Source of the DNA: Macrolepiota albuminosa | Taxonomy: Eukaryota > Basidiomycota > Agaricomycetes > Agaricales > Agaricaceae | Reading direction: 5' to 3' | NCBI GenBank assembly: GCA_027475525.1 | Contig: JAMWFC010000056.1 | Location: forward strand, 372,001 to 436,000 | DNA length: 64,000 bases | In this document: positions 32,793-44,486 of the stretch, piece after piece | Layout: every line of letters starts with the position of its first letter | How positions within the stretch are numbered: the first letter of the stretch is position 1 | The notes under the pieces: generated by a model | Seen by the model: only the letters and a program-made list of their open reading frames with translations | What the model was told of the DNA's origin: nothing | Databases searched by the model: none | Made by a program: the position numbers and the translations under genes

Positions 32793-34253
32793 TTATCTTA
32801 GAATAAGTGAAGTGTCAGGGAGCGAGCGGCCACGCGCCGATTTTATGATAATCTGAGTTGAACGTGGCTTGACTCGAAGAGTTGATCTAATCTAATCAGA
32901 TATCCGCTTGGTGCCCCTGAATTCTAAGTGGGGACTTCTCTGTAGCACTTACTTGGACATCTAAGAATTTACACGGGACTTACCTAGGATATGTGTCGTC
33001 AACAAACTCGGGCTACCCGGTATCATGACTTGTCTCACCAGACGAGTACTCACTGGGGGCCGATCTGGTCACGGCGAATACCTGGGGTGAAGCGTTAATC
33101 CGTCACTAGGGATGCTTCCCTCGCCTTTTCGTCTTTTACCAACTTGAAAGAATGCCAGTCTACACTTTATCAACGCTTAACGAGCTCGTGTACCGAACAA
33201 GGTATCAATCAAGTTTTCCTCGAGCAATATCGATACTGCAGTTGTAGTGCTCAGTTCTCACTTGCTTGTGCGACGTAGACCATTACTCTTCAGAAAAAAA
33301 TTCTCTACAGCCGCGGCTACTAGCGCCCTCTTTCCCGCTTTTGATCTTTGGAACCCACGGGTGAGAGAATGAGTTGCTCTGCATCAGCATCGCCCCACTA
33401 CAGATGAATCTGGTATTATCAGGACTCGCACAAATCTGATCAAACTTAATGCAGGCGTCCACGTATGTATTAGTCTGGATCTCACATTATGCCCATCTGT
33501 TTCGTCTTTCTTTGATGTTCATAGAACACTGCTGACTAATGATTTCGAACGCTCGAATCTCTTTAATCAAAGCATTGATTCTCAGTGGCTTCATCTTTTT
33601 CCTTCCTCCGAATGCATAGCTATTGAATTGCATTCCGGCATCCCGGACCCTTGGAGTCCGTCTTCAAAGGCGACAGAACCAGTTCTTCTATCATCATACC
33701 AAGAGTTACGAATACTATTGCCGATCGTCCTGGCCAACTAATGGCCCCATAAACAAGGCTCCAGTGGATGCGATTCTTGAGAGGTGATTGGAGGTCTGGT
33801 GTTTTTGGTTTCCCAGTTTGCGCTGCCTTTCGCGGCATCTATCATTAACGATCGTTGAGCCCTTGGTGCATGACCCAAGTAATTCGCAACCGTTCGAGAA
33901 GTGGATATGATCGTAATAACTTAACCACGTAGTTCCATCTTCCATTTTCGCATATGTAGTTCGCCTTGCAACAGGACTTGGCTGGATTACGCTTTCAAAG
34001 TCATAAATATCATAGCAACAATATGAAGTGCTTCGAGCAGAGCGAAAGTGAACACTGCATTGCAACAAAAGAGTAGACATGACGAGCGAACGTGTTGTCG
34101 CCTTGAATGGGAGGTTGAAGGGAATATGAAGTCCCACCGCCTTGATTTCACGACTTCATAGAGCAAGTCACATCCGCTGACATATCATGCTGCGATTTTT
34201 CATGATTAATTTGTACGATTCATACACATAAATTGCATGAGGATTGTACAAAG
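32793..34253. other. 1.46-kb intergenic region
   Basis: Contains the Lso2/CCDC124 promoter and the glyoxalase 3' flank. A minus-strand ORF at 33715-34137 (140 codons) has no splice context or recognisable similarity, so it is not called. No repeats seen. Confidence 0.4.
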
Positions 34254-35263
34254 TCATGCTGAGACCCAAGCGATACGACCAAATGGGGTGACCGTATTTC
34301 CTTCCTTGCCTCTAGTGGAGAAAGCAACCTCGAAAATGCCCGTTCCAACTTTCCGTACGAAACCTGTTTCAATCTCCGTCACAGCAGTCCTTAATATCAA
34401 CTTTGGCCCTTCTTTGTTGTGAACAGCCTCTAGTTGCCAAATCGTTTCCGTGTCCGTCGACGAGATGGCACGAGTTCCGATCACGGTCGTGAGTTGTTGT
34501 GTGAGAGAGGAAAAATTTTCCAGGGAGGTGAGTATTAAGAGAGACGAGATACCGCTTGCCGTCGATGGGTGCTGGATATTGGATGGAGGATCGCTAGGTA
34601 CCTAGATAAGCAGTTATATGATGGACAGAGCTAACGAGCAGGGCGTGTTTACCCGCCACTTTCGTGGAGTCACGTCTCCGCAGAAGAAAGGTAATGCACA
34701 CCGGACCCCTGAGCCTGGTGAGGATATCACCCAATTTAGGACCTTGCCATCTGGACGTTCACGCCCTCCAGAAACCTCAGGATCGTACTTCACACCACTG
34801 TTTACCTCGTGCGCACGGCCATTTATGATGTCGGATATGCGGTTGCTGCCAGTCAAAAAACCGTTTCCGAGGAAGGCAAAGTCTATCCAACCGGGGGACT
34901 TGGAAGCCCATTTATGGGACTCGCGAGCTAAGCGTCCAGGAGAATCTGGTGGATAGTATGAAACAGGATGAGTGAACGAGATAAGTTCTAGATAGACTCC
35001 GTCAGCCAGGACCTGACAGAAGGATCGGTCTGTGACTGCTGGACTAATGCGAAGTCATAACTTACTACAAGGGCATTCGCTGTCATTCCGTCAGTATGAG
35101 TACCTCCAGGAATGACACTGCGATATTCGGCAACGACGTTCAAGTGCAAGTGAGGTCCTTACGTGAAACCCAGTTCCCGGAATTGTTTCGAAGTCTCGTC
35201 GACCGAGCCAGGCGGCGTCAAATGGACGATATGATCAAGAGTTTTGGTATTTGCCCTTGACAT
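34254..35263 (-). CDS. Glyoxalase-like domain protein
   Basis: A glyoxalase-3/bleomycin-resistance fold protein (PF13468-like) without an assigned substrate. Four exons fit: 35263-35163, 35117-35066, 35012-34653 and 34601-34254. The N-terminus, TKTLDHIVHLTPPGS, carries the first metal-ligand histidine position of the fold. Then GFHVIPGGTHTDGMTANALV, LADGVYLELISFTHP, KSPGWIDFAFLGNG, SGGRERPDGKVLNWVISSPG and LPFFCGDVTPRKWRVPSDPP follow. The C-terminal half ends FGRIAWVSA. Compared with what I recall of the family, length and order are normal. Confidence 0.85.
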
Positions 35264-35648
35264 ACTGTTATTGAAAAAGAGGGCCTTAAGATGGGATCAT
35301 TCAGATACACAAGGAGTGCCAATATGACGAATTGGTTCGTGTGATAATCTTGTATGAATCAAGTTGGCACAGCCTGACACAATTGAAAACTCGTGGCCAT
35401 AGAAGCGAGAAATGCTGTCGTGAGAGAATCGAAATTTTTAAAGGTTTTTGAAGAGAATGACTTGTTTTCTTGACTATTTTTCTTGCCATGGGTGTCTTCC
35501 CGAGGTTGATGCAGTGCCACATTCAGTGAACAGAAAATCTGGGGAAAAAAGTAAAGATTTAGATAATGACGATTGGGCGCTCACGTGATTCCGGGTTAAA
35601 TTGGATGGGAGCGGTCAAGTACACGGTGGGTGTTCTTGCATCTTAACG

Positions 35649-37715
35649 ATGAAGACCATCACTCTGCTACTTGTTTCCTGCCTATCTACAACTTTACAGG
35701 GCTCTTTAGCAAGCCCAACTCAAGACTATGCTCAAGTCGTCCTAGGAGACAATCACAAATGGCGTACAGGAGACTTCCCAGACTTGGGGAACGGCTTGGA
35801 GTCCGCATCGGAATTCCTGAGCGATGCCAAGAAAGCCATACTCAAGGGGAAGCATAATCTTCAGAAATGGTTCCACGATGGAAGAGAATATCTGAAGCAG
35901 AATGGATTATTGTGTGAGTTCATAGCCCGTTTGACAACATTCCATTCCTAAGTGAGATTGAACAATTAGACGAACTCGTCACCATTCCACACTTTGAGAG
36001 CTATCAGCTGAGAGTGACTGAGCCCAATCTATGTGATACCTCTGTCAAGCAATATTCAGGTTACCTCGATGTTGCCGATGATAAGCACCTTTTCTTTTGG
36101 TCAGTACATTGACCACGTCCCATATCCATAAATTCGCAACGTACCAGAGTACCTGCCATATCTTATGTCTCACCAATAGCTGTTGATCTCAGTGCTGATT
36201 GTTGATAAGGTTTTTCGAATCTCGTTCCTCACCAGCAAATGCTCCTCTCGTGTTGTGGCTCAATGGTGGCCCAGGTTGCAGCTCTTCGACCGGCCTGTTG
36301 TTCGAGCTTGGACCATGTAGCGTTGCCAATGAGGGAAAGAATACAACTTATAACCCGCACAGCTGGAATAACAACGCCAACATCATATTTCTTGACCAAC
36401 CAGTCAATGTCGGTTACTCTTATGCCGATGATGGCACAACCGTCAACACAAGCCCTGCAGCCGGCAAAGACGTTTATGCATTCCTGCAGTTATTCCTTGA
36501 TCGATTTCCTGAATACTCAACCCAAACTTTCCATCTTGCTGCGGAGAGTTATGGTGGTACCTACGCTCCTAATTTTGCAAATGTCATCTACAAGGAGAAC
36601 AAGCGCCTCAGCTTCGCCCCTGTTCCGCAGCTCAAGCACATCAACCTGGCTTCCGTCGTCCTTGCAAACGGACAGACTGATCCTTATATCCAGTTTGCTT
36701 CCATTCCGGATTATGTCTGTGAAGGCCCGTATCCTCTGTACGATGACCCAGATGGTGCTGAGTGCCAAGCTTTGAGGGCGAAGATACCGACTTGCCAGCG
36801 CTTGATCAAAGCCTGTTATAACTTTGACTCCAGGTTTACATGTGTACCGGCCGCTTTGTATTGCAACACTCTCTATGCTTCTCTGATGCGTAAGTCTTGC
36901 CATTTTTACTCTCGATCGACGATTTTACGTGTTTTTAGAGCTAGGCCGCAACCCCTACGATGTACGCCGCGAGTGCGATAGAACGAAGGATGGCGATTTG
37001 TGCTACAAGCAGATGAGCTGGATCGATACCTGGATGAACAATCCTAACAACAAGGCTGCGCTTGGTGTTAATCCAGACCAAAGCTTTGCCTCATGCAATA
37101 TGGATGTTAATCGTGCTTTCGCATTGCAGGGTGATGGTATGCATAACAGTGCACGTCTTCTGCCAGAGCTCGTCAATGATGGTGTCAGGCTCCTTGTCTA
37201 TGCTGGCAATGCTGGTGCGTTACCCTTTTTACTCCATTTGGAGCATCTTGCACTAACCTTTCCCAATCAGACATGATGTGTAACTTCATGGTAAGGTTTT
37301 TCTCATCCACAAGGACCTGGCACTGTTCATACAACTCGTGCAACTAGGGAAATGAACGTTGGGTCGAACGACTCGAGACCAAGTTCCTGCCAGAATTCAC
37401 GGAGGCTCAAGCAGTGCCATGGGTTACCGTGAAGTCTGGCAAGACTGCTGGTGAGGTACGCACCGCTGGCGGAGCCGGATTTACCGCAGGCAACGTCACA
37501 TTTGTAACAGTTTTTGAAGCCGGGTGAGTCGGCATCATTGCGATATATCACACATCAAATTTTGTAATGATGATTTGATATTAGGCACATGGTACCATAT
37601 GACCAGCCCGAATCTGCTCTAGTATGTCACACTAAGCTTTTCCAGTTCCGTACCTGATTTGTGGTGCTTCTAGGACCTGTTCGAAAGGTGGATTCACAAT
37701 ACTCCTCTCGCATGA
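35649..37715 (+). CDS. Serine carboxypeptidase (carboxypeptidase Y type, S10)
   Basis: Secreted or vacuolar protease removing C-terminal residues. ATG 35649 gives a signal peptide (MKTITLLLVSCLSTTLQGSL) and a propeptide of about 100 residues. A phase-1 intron after GGATTATTGT restores YELVTIPHFESYQLRV. Active-site elements: LVLWLNGGPGCSSSTGLLFE (oxyanion hole), the nucleophile serine in AESYGGTYAP, the catalytic Asp region in VYAGNADMMCNFMGNERWV split by small introns, and the catalytic His in EAGHMVPYDQP. It ends NTPLA at 37715. The residue before the nucleophile Glu-Ser is Ala rather than the usual Gly (GESY). All triad residues are present. Confidence 0.92.
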
Positions 37716-38028
37716 AGCCACTTGGACCCGTAGAATAATGGTTGTTATTGTAATCATATTTCCTGGAACTCGGTGTCGCAATGGGAATTTTATTTTTCTT
37801 GAAATGTTTATGAACAAGTACAGAAGGTATTACAGGGAATACATTATATGAGTCGACGTACAGAAATAAGAAGTTGTCAAGAGGGTATCCGATGAAGTGT
37901 CATCGTCGTCAAGATCATGGAAGTCAAGGGGACAAAGAAAAACCAGACATAAATACTGATAAAATATCAAATATAAGCATCAAAACAGACTTATCGTTTT
38001 TCTGACCACCGACGTGCCGTAAGTGTGC

Positions 38029-39488
38029 TTAATATAGGTAGTCATTAATGTCGAGCGCGAACATGGCCTCTTCAGGAACCTGAGTTTCGACGGTGGCGTG
38101 GGGTCCCACCATTTGTCTGTACTCGTTCGCAACATCGTCGTTATATAGTGTGGTAGGCGAGAACAGCATTCCAGTGGTATCCAGACCCAGGGAAGGTTGC
38201 ATGGATAAATACGAACACTCGGTCTGTGCAGCTGCCCATTGTTCTTCATGTGAGTAGTCGGGCATGACGTCATTGATTTCGGAAGCGTCGGAGGCGCCAC
38301 TGTACTCCGAGAACGAGCCTTGTGACTGGAGATCCCGAAGATCCGTGAGGGGAGAAGACCATGAAATCGTTTCCTCTGGAGTATGAATATTGCTACTCCA
38401 CGAGGAGGATATAAATGTAGGATCCGCGATTGTATTGGTGAACTCCGAGGGAGTGTAGTGATAAGGATAGGAGAACGGTCCTCGCGAAACGTCCTGAACG
38501 GTGCCGTAAATTTCCTCTGGAACGATGTATCCAGAAGATGGATCCACCTAGAGGTCGTATGTAAATTGCTGTGCAGAAAAAAATTTAAGGGTTGGAGACT
38601 AACCTCTGACATTCGAGTATCAGATAACTGGTTTTCGTAGCAAGAAGAGGTCACGTTCGACATGGAAGGCCGATTCCCCAAGGCAGACCTCGAGCGTTGC
38701 ACCCTCAATCTCGGGGGCTGGGTGGAGTCCCATTCTCCGGAGGTGAATGAGAGACCGCTGCCAATGGTAAGTAAGGGGACAGATGCAGATCGGCGACGAC
38801 CAGCTTTAACAAGGGCGATGTCGACGTGGGGCTGGGATGGCTGGGGTGATGGCTGTATTATCGGCGGTCCTTGTCCCTGTGAAGGTTGCGGAACGACCAA
38901 TGGCTCGACAGCCGGCTCCGTAGCAGCTGATGGAATTAAGGGCTGGGACTCCGACTTCGACACTGGAGCTGGTCTCTTTTTTTGAGCTGTTCCCTTCTTT
39001 ACGGGGCGGAAACGGTAATCGGGATGAATTTTTGCGTGCTGCTCCTTCTCCTGCTCAGCAAGATCCTTGTAGTAATCTTTCTTTTCCGCTGGGAGATCGT
39101 GCCAAGCCTCCGCAGCGAGTTTGGAGACAGTCTTCTCAGTGTTAGTACCAGGGGGGTGTCGCACTCTCTTCCCTTGTCTTGCATGCTTGCGAGCATACTC
39201 GCAGCGGAAGATAATAAAAGCGTTACGGGGTCGAGCCACCCACGCCGGATGTCCGCGACGGACGACGTCAAGTTCGGAGGGGAACCCGTTTTCGAGAGAA
39301 AGCGAAGAATAACTCGAGGCAGGAGATGGTATCTCGGGAGTCACGCGACACACGTCAGTGGTCGTAGAGTTGGAAGGTTCGAGTTGAAAGTTATGATGAA
39401 GACCGGTTGGTACATGATAGGGGTCGAGTGATTGATTGACTTCGACGTTTTCATCTTCGACGGAATTCCAATCACAGGAGTACGACAT
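38029..39488 (-). CDS. HMG-box transcription factor (MATA-HMG type)
   Basis: Nuclear DNA-binding regulator. Two exons, 39488-38604 and 38547-38029, are separated by a 56-bp intron; reading through the intron gives a spurious 502-codon frame. The HMG box spans about residues 86-157: ARPRNAFIIFRCEYARKHAR, TEKTVSKLAAEAWHDLPAEK and AEQEKEQHAKIHPDYRFRPV. This is the sequence-specific single-box class found in Ste11-, Prf1- and Pcc1-like fungal regulators. A basic, proline-rich linker follows, then a Ser-rich C-terminal region with acidic patches that could activate transcription. No homeodomain or pheromone receptor genes are nearby, so it is not evidence for a mating-type locus. Confidence 0.88.
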
Positions 39489-40288
39489 CGCTGACGAGGG
39501 AGGTCTAGTAATTTTTTCCTCAAGGACACATACTTATATGTCGGACCACAAACGACGATTACATTGTGTGATGGATTCCAGGACGAGATCTACGATACGC
39601 TTTTGCTCGATCGCAATCGGTTAAATACTTCTCCATGGAAAGATATCCATAAAAGGAAAAAATCGAGTCGTCGTTATGGCTCGCCTAGATCAGGCGAAAA
39701 CAATAATGGCACATGCGAACCGAGCAAACTCGACGGACTCACAAACTACGTCAACTGTCGTTCGAGACACTCTGATGTCAGTCCTTATCAAAGCTCCGGT
39801 CGTTCTCATCAAGTTCCGCAAGTGCAAGGTCCCAATCATGGAAAATTCTGGAAAGACTTCAAGGAGACTGGCCACCCTCTTGAAATTTTCCATGCGTGTT
39901 TCCTATCCGTGGTTCGCAAAGAAAACCTCTTCTATCTTCATCATATTGTGAGTTTTTTGCGACGGCACCCGCCGGATGTCGGACAATATCATGCACACAG
40001 AGGACTTGACATATTCTATTGAGAATAAGAATAGATCAAAGATAAAGTTGGACTTTTGGCCACTGTGGCGACGTGATTGGGTTTTACAATATGCACTTCA
40101 TGGAGATCTAAATCTTTACCCTTTTCAACTTCGTCCAATGGTAGGCGAACTATCACGAAGGACGACAGGGATGCCTACGTATACTAATATTTTAGATCTA
40201 ATCTACTCTGAAGTCTTGTATCTCACGAGAAAAAGAACATGAAGCTAAAAAGTAAGAAGTTCATTGTATCCATTAGGTGGGGCAATAT
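39489..40288. other. Intergenic region with unassigned ORFs
   Basis: A plus-strand ORF at 39676-39951 (VVRDTLMSVLIKAPVVLIKF) and an overlapping one at 39564-40022 have some coding texture but no domain or splice logic that I recognise. The region probably holds the HMG gene promoter. No gene is called. Confidence 0.35.
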
Positions 40289-42745
40289 TTAGAGAAGTGG
40301 GGGTCGGCCGTTCCCATGCTGAGAGAAGGGCAAATTTCGTGACGAGGGACGGGCGGGAGAACGCAAAGTTCCATTTTGAGGGTACCAGCCTCTAGATGAT
40401 CGAGTAAATTGAGTCCTGATGGGAGGGGGATTACAAATGGGGTTGATATTCTGATTTTGGACTTGATAACCTCGTGGAGTTCCGTAAGTGGCGGAGTACG
40501 ATTGCGACTTTGAACGGAATGCAGTATTTGAGGAATGCATACCAGTACCATGATGAGAGACGCAAGCTGGGTTGGCTTGACGATTGTGATATTGGTAAAT
40601 ATTATGGGCACTAGATTGAAGTGGCCGTGGATTGGTGCCGCACACCGGTTTCAAAGTTCGACCCGAATTATTGGCCAAATTATTGTTCTGATGGTCTTGG
40701 TTCCAGGTCTGATGCCCCGCTAATGCTCGACTACGCCCTCTCAGGATATTGGGGTCGCTGAGATTATACCACCGATCATCATATGAATGCGCATCATACG
40801 AGGTGGAAGTGCCTAGAAAAAAGGTCTGTTTCAGTAGACGAGTAGGGTTGCAGTGAATTACCTTGAGCGCTGAAACTCTTGTCATTCTCTATTGGCCGAA
40901 GAACCTGTTGTGAGAACTGAGTTCGTTGGTACGATCCACATGCAGATGCTGGCATTGTGCCAAGTTGATGGTTCGTCAGGTTTGATGAGAAATGCTCACT
41001 TTCGTGTTTGACCGGCACAGGGGCAGTGAGTCTAGACGATAGAGCAAGCCTTGAAGGCACCGGTTGCGCAAGTTGAACATCGTTCATGAAATTGGGATAC
41101 ATCACGGGCAAGAACTCTACGCATCGCAAAAAGATGCATGGTAGGGTCTTCAATGAGAGAAGTAGCTTTTCCCTCATCGAACTATAGGAACTTGAGCCTC
41201 TTTCGCTTCGGGAGAGAGCAGTAACGATGATTTCACCAACCTAGCGTAAAATATAGGAAGACGTCGAAGATTATTTTAAATGCCCTTACGTTGTCATTCA
41301 AGCAAGCAAATTCCGCGCCACTCATGCTTGCTCTGGGAAGCAATCGGGCCGTATATATCCCGTAATAATTTCTCTTCCCACGTGGATCCTCGTACAAGAC
41401 ATGAAAGGGTTCAACCGCCGAGATTAACCAATCCTTGAGCTCGTCACGGAAAATGATAATCCAACCATGACCTCCTGGCTGTATACTGCTCAAAGTGAGG
41501 AAGCAATCTGAGTCGGAAAACACCATTTCGTGCAGTATCTGAACTGTGCATGTCTATTGATATGGTCAGATTGGATGATTGGAATGGAGATAATTTCATT
41601 TTTTCACTGAATCCAGATCCTTGCGCGGAGTTGGGAAGTTGCGGCTTTCTTCGTCAAAGAGAACGTTTCGACCAATTCTGCTGGAGCGCTGCATACCTTT
41701 GATGATGTCCATTGCCAATGCCTTTGTCATACAAAAGCGTCAAGCAACGATATTTAAGGGCCTGGCGAATACTTACGACTTCGTCCCGCGCATCTTCCGA
41801 GGTATCTTTCAGAATAATGTCAGGTGATACGCGATCCGACATCATGACAAGCCGCTTGCAAACTCCAATCATTCCGTCTGTCATTTCAGCCAGCATGGTC
41901 CAGATCGCTTCAGGCCTTGCGTCATTGGGCTGTAGAAAGCTTGGAATGTGCTTCAAAACGAATTGTTGCTGAACTCACCATGACCTCATATTTTCCATGT
42001 ACAAGAACGAGCAGAGTTTCCGCAAGTTCATCGAGCATTTCTTTATGTTCCTTGTGTGAAGTCGGCATTTCAACTTTCAAGGATTTATTCGAACGGGATG
42101 GCAATGCGTTAAGCCAGTTGGAGAGAGCAAGCTTATATTTAGATACCAAGCACCTCTTTGGCCTTCCAAGTGATGTACATAAACGCCCATTGTACATTCA
42201 GCGTTCATTAGACAAAGCGTCTTTAGTATCGGTGGAACGACAAAATATCCCTTGTAAGTATATTTGATTTTTGACTTCACCTTAGAGAACTTTCCAGTAC
42301 AAGTGGAAGAAGAACCATGTCACAGCAAACTTGGATTGCGTTTCTCCAAATCAACTTGACGCCTCTAAAGACTAAAGGATATGAAAATCCAAGCGATTGT
42401 AGAACAGGATTTCTGATAAAGCATCCAACAGTGTTTCTTCATACATCATTCCATGGATTAGTGCACCGTGCCAGTGCAGGCTGATAGCCATTGTGAATTC
42501 GCTCAGACTTTCGTCAAGCTCAAAGGTTTGAAAAAACAAATATAGACAAGCAAGCACAAAACTTGGTCCAGAAGAGGTCTTTGTACTTGGACGCGAAAGC
42601 AACGCACAAGGTATCCTGAGTTATGTGACATAAATGTCGTATCAAAAGAGCCTCGTACATAGAGTAGCTGTGTCAACCATTCGAAGCATCCAGTTTCGAG
42701 CAATTGCAGAGATGCATCGTCTCTTGTTCCTGTCCTATCATACAA
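40289..42745 (-). CDS. Large multi-exon protein of unknown function
   Basis: Not recognised. Successive exons on the minus strand read SDSDCFLTLSSIQPGGHGWI, KDWLISAVEPFHVLYEDPRG, KRNYYGIYTARLLPRASMSG and AEFACLNDN. An intron near 41240-41290 leads to VGEIIVTALSRSERGSSSYS and KTLPCIFLRCVEFLPVMYPN. A long low-complexity tail rich in Asn, Gln, Ser and Pro follows (WNQDHQNNNLANNSGR, YQYHNRQANPAC) and ends NGRPPLL at 40289. Upstream exons contribute helical segments (MLDELAETLLVLVHGKYEVM, AIWTMLAEMTDGMIGVCKRL) and, further up, LLDALSEILFYNRLDF. The first exon is uncertain; ATG 42745 is a guess. One gene or two adjacent genes are both possible. Confidence 0.5.
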
Positions 42746-43662
42746 TGGACAAAGGAAGCCCTCTAGTACCTTTTGCAGTTGTACTAGATTGAATCGCGAA
42801 AGTCACATGTTTATTGTCAAGAGCCAGGAGGAAGAGGGCCAAATTATTAAAGCAGATTTCTGACCTTTGTAAATGCATTCAGCCGATGATGGAATTTCAT
42901 TTACATCACCTTTTCAGAGAAAAACAATGACGAAACGAAACTTTGGTTTGCGTCATCATCGGACTCAAAGTGGTAAAATAAAGGGAACCCATAAGTTAGC
43001 ACATAAAGGGGATTGGTTGATTGGATTTACCAGCGTAAACCGCGCACAAGAGTTTCGGCTTGGAGTGGCACAAGTCCAAACCAAACAAAAAGTCAAGAAA
43101 ACCTCATGACGGACAAAGCCCGGAGTTCCGTAACAATATCACTCACTCCACGCATCGTCATACCCAGCTACTTAAATGATCAGCAGGACCAATTATTACG
43201 TCTAAAGCCAAATTAATCGCCAGAAGAGACCACCCGGCGAGACCCCGGGAGATCCTTGAGCAATGATTTTTTATTTCCCTTTATATCAAGACGAAAATTA
43301 TCTACGGAAACTGTTCAGTGTTTCGTGAGTAGGCAGCAAACGGTCGTTGTGTGATACAAGCTTGTGAGTTGCCGATGCAATCTTTCAAAAGAGCTCAGGA
43401 GTATCCGAGTAGAACTCGAGAACAGACACGTATATATAGCCTCATCCGCGTGATCCTAAACTCCACGACTCCACCAGCCAGTGACCTTCTTAATCATTCC
43501 CTTCGTCCTCTCTTACTCTTTTGTCTGTCCATTCACACTCAGGGGGCTGCAGACAGCATTTGAAAGGTTCTGTCACCTGGAGAGGAACACAATTTCCGAG
43601 TCGGAGCTCCTAACCGGATTAGGCGATTTCAAATCTGGAGGCTAAACATTGAGCCGCCAAGC
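42746..43662. other. Intergenic, divergent promoters
   Basis: 917 bp between the unknown minus-strand gene and the plus-strand membrane protein. Only short ORFs without recognisable features; nothing else seen. Confidence 0.4.
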
Positions 43663-44486
43663 ATGATTTGTGACGCATCATTGTGTGGAGATGCCTACAA
43701 TGAGTCGAGAAATTTCCTCGAGACGAAACGTGACATACCACAGATAAACGGCTCATCGAAAGGTACTTACATCAATGAGTTTATGTCGTATGAATTCATA
43801 CTGACAAATCGAATTGCTTAGCTTTCATTATTATCGTTGTCTTTCTTGTTTTCATTATAATTGCTGCATGGGCGGCCATACTCCTTCTACTTTGCAATCA
43901 AAGAGCTTTCGATATAGAACATGCGCACCGTTCTAAGGGAGAGCAGCCCCCAACTCCGCTTCACTTATCCAATGCTGCGACCTGGAGATCACACATCACA
44001 ATGTTTTTTGGTAGTGTTGGTCAAAAAATTGAAAACCGTATCCAAAAGTGGCGAGCAATGAAGGGAGGTTGGGTTCGAGCTGAAAATTGGGAAACTGACA
44101 CTGGTGCGAGTGTTCAGGGACCGTCAGGCATAGGAGTCGGCTCCACTGGCCCCTCGTCTTTGCAGAATAACAATCTCTCTCATTCCCTATCTACTCTATC
44201 TCGGAGCACCTCAGGTTCTCTATCAAGTGTCCACGTTGATGTACACGGAACTCGTGGCTTATCATACCCACAAGTGATGTCAAACTTTCCTTGTATCGAA
44301 TCGCAACTCTTCGAGTCGTCACCGTTGACATCACCCCAATCTTCAAACATCCACCTCTCGACTTTGTCTTCCGAAAGTATTCCTGATTATGTGCGATTCG
44401 ACGCCGACAGTAGAGAGTACGTTGGATCGTCGGGGGTGCTGATGCGGACACTACGAGGAGGCACGAAGTTTGTGGAAGGATTGTAA
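43663..44486 (+). CDS. Single-pass membrane protein, about 254 aa, unknown function
   Basis: Exon 1 43663-43762 and exon 2 43822-44486 join in phase 1. The N-terminus (MICDASLCGDAYNESRNFLE) of about 34 residues lacks a signal peptide. It is followed by one strong transmembrane helix (FIIIVVFLVFIIIAAWAAIL with LLLLCNQR). The C-terminal 200 residues are Ser-rich and probably disordered (SLSTLSRSTSGSLSSVHVD), ending RTLRGGTKFVEGL. The short outside part and long tail suggest a plasma-membrane adaptor-like protein; I infer no function. The frame through exon 2 is open and the splice sites are canonical. Confidence 0.65.

Noticed and set aside
33715..34137. 140-codon minus-strand ORF as a gene
   Set aside because: No recognisable similarity, no splice signals and poor amino-acid texture.
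37980..39488. Single 502-codon HMG-box protein without an intron
   Set aside because: The part after residue 295 comes from reading an intron; splicing 38548-38603 joins the frame ending in MFALDINDYLY.
37980..39488. Mating-type locus
   Set aside because: An HMG-box factor alone is not a basidiomycete MAT locus; no homeodomain pair, pheromone receptor or CaaX pheromone gene is nearby.
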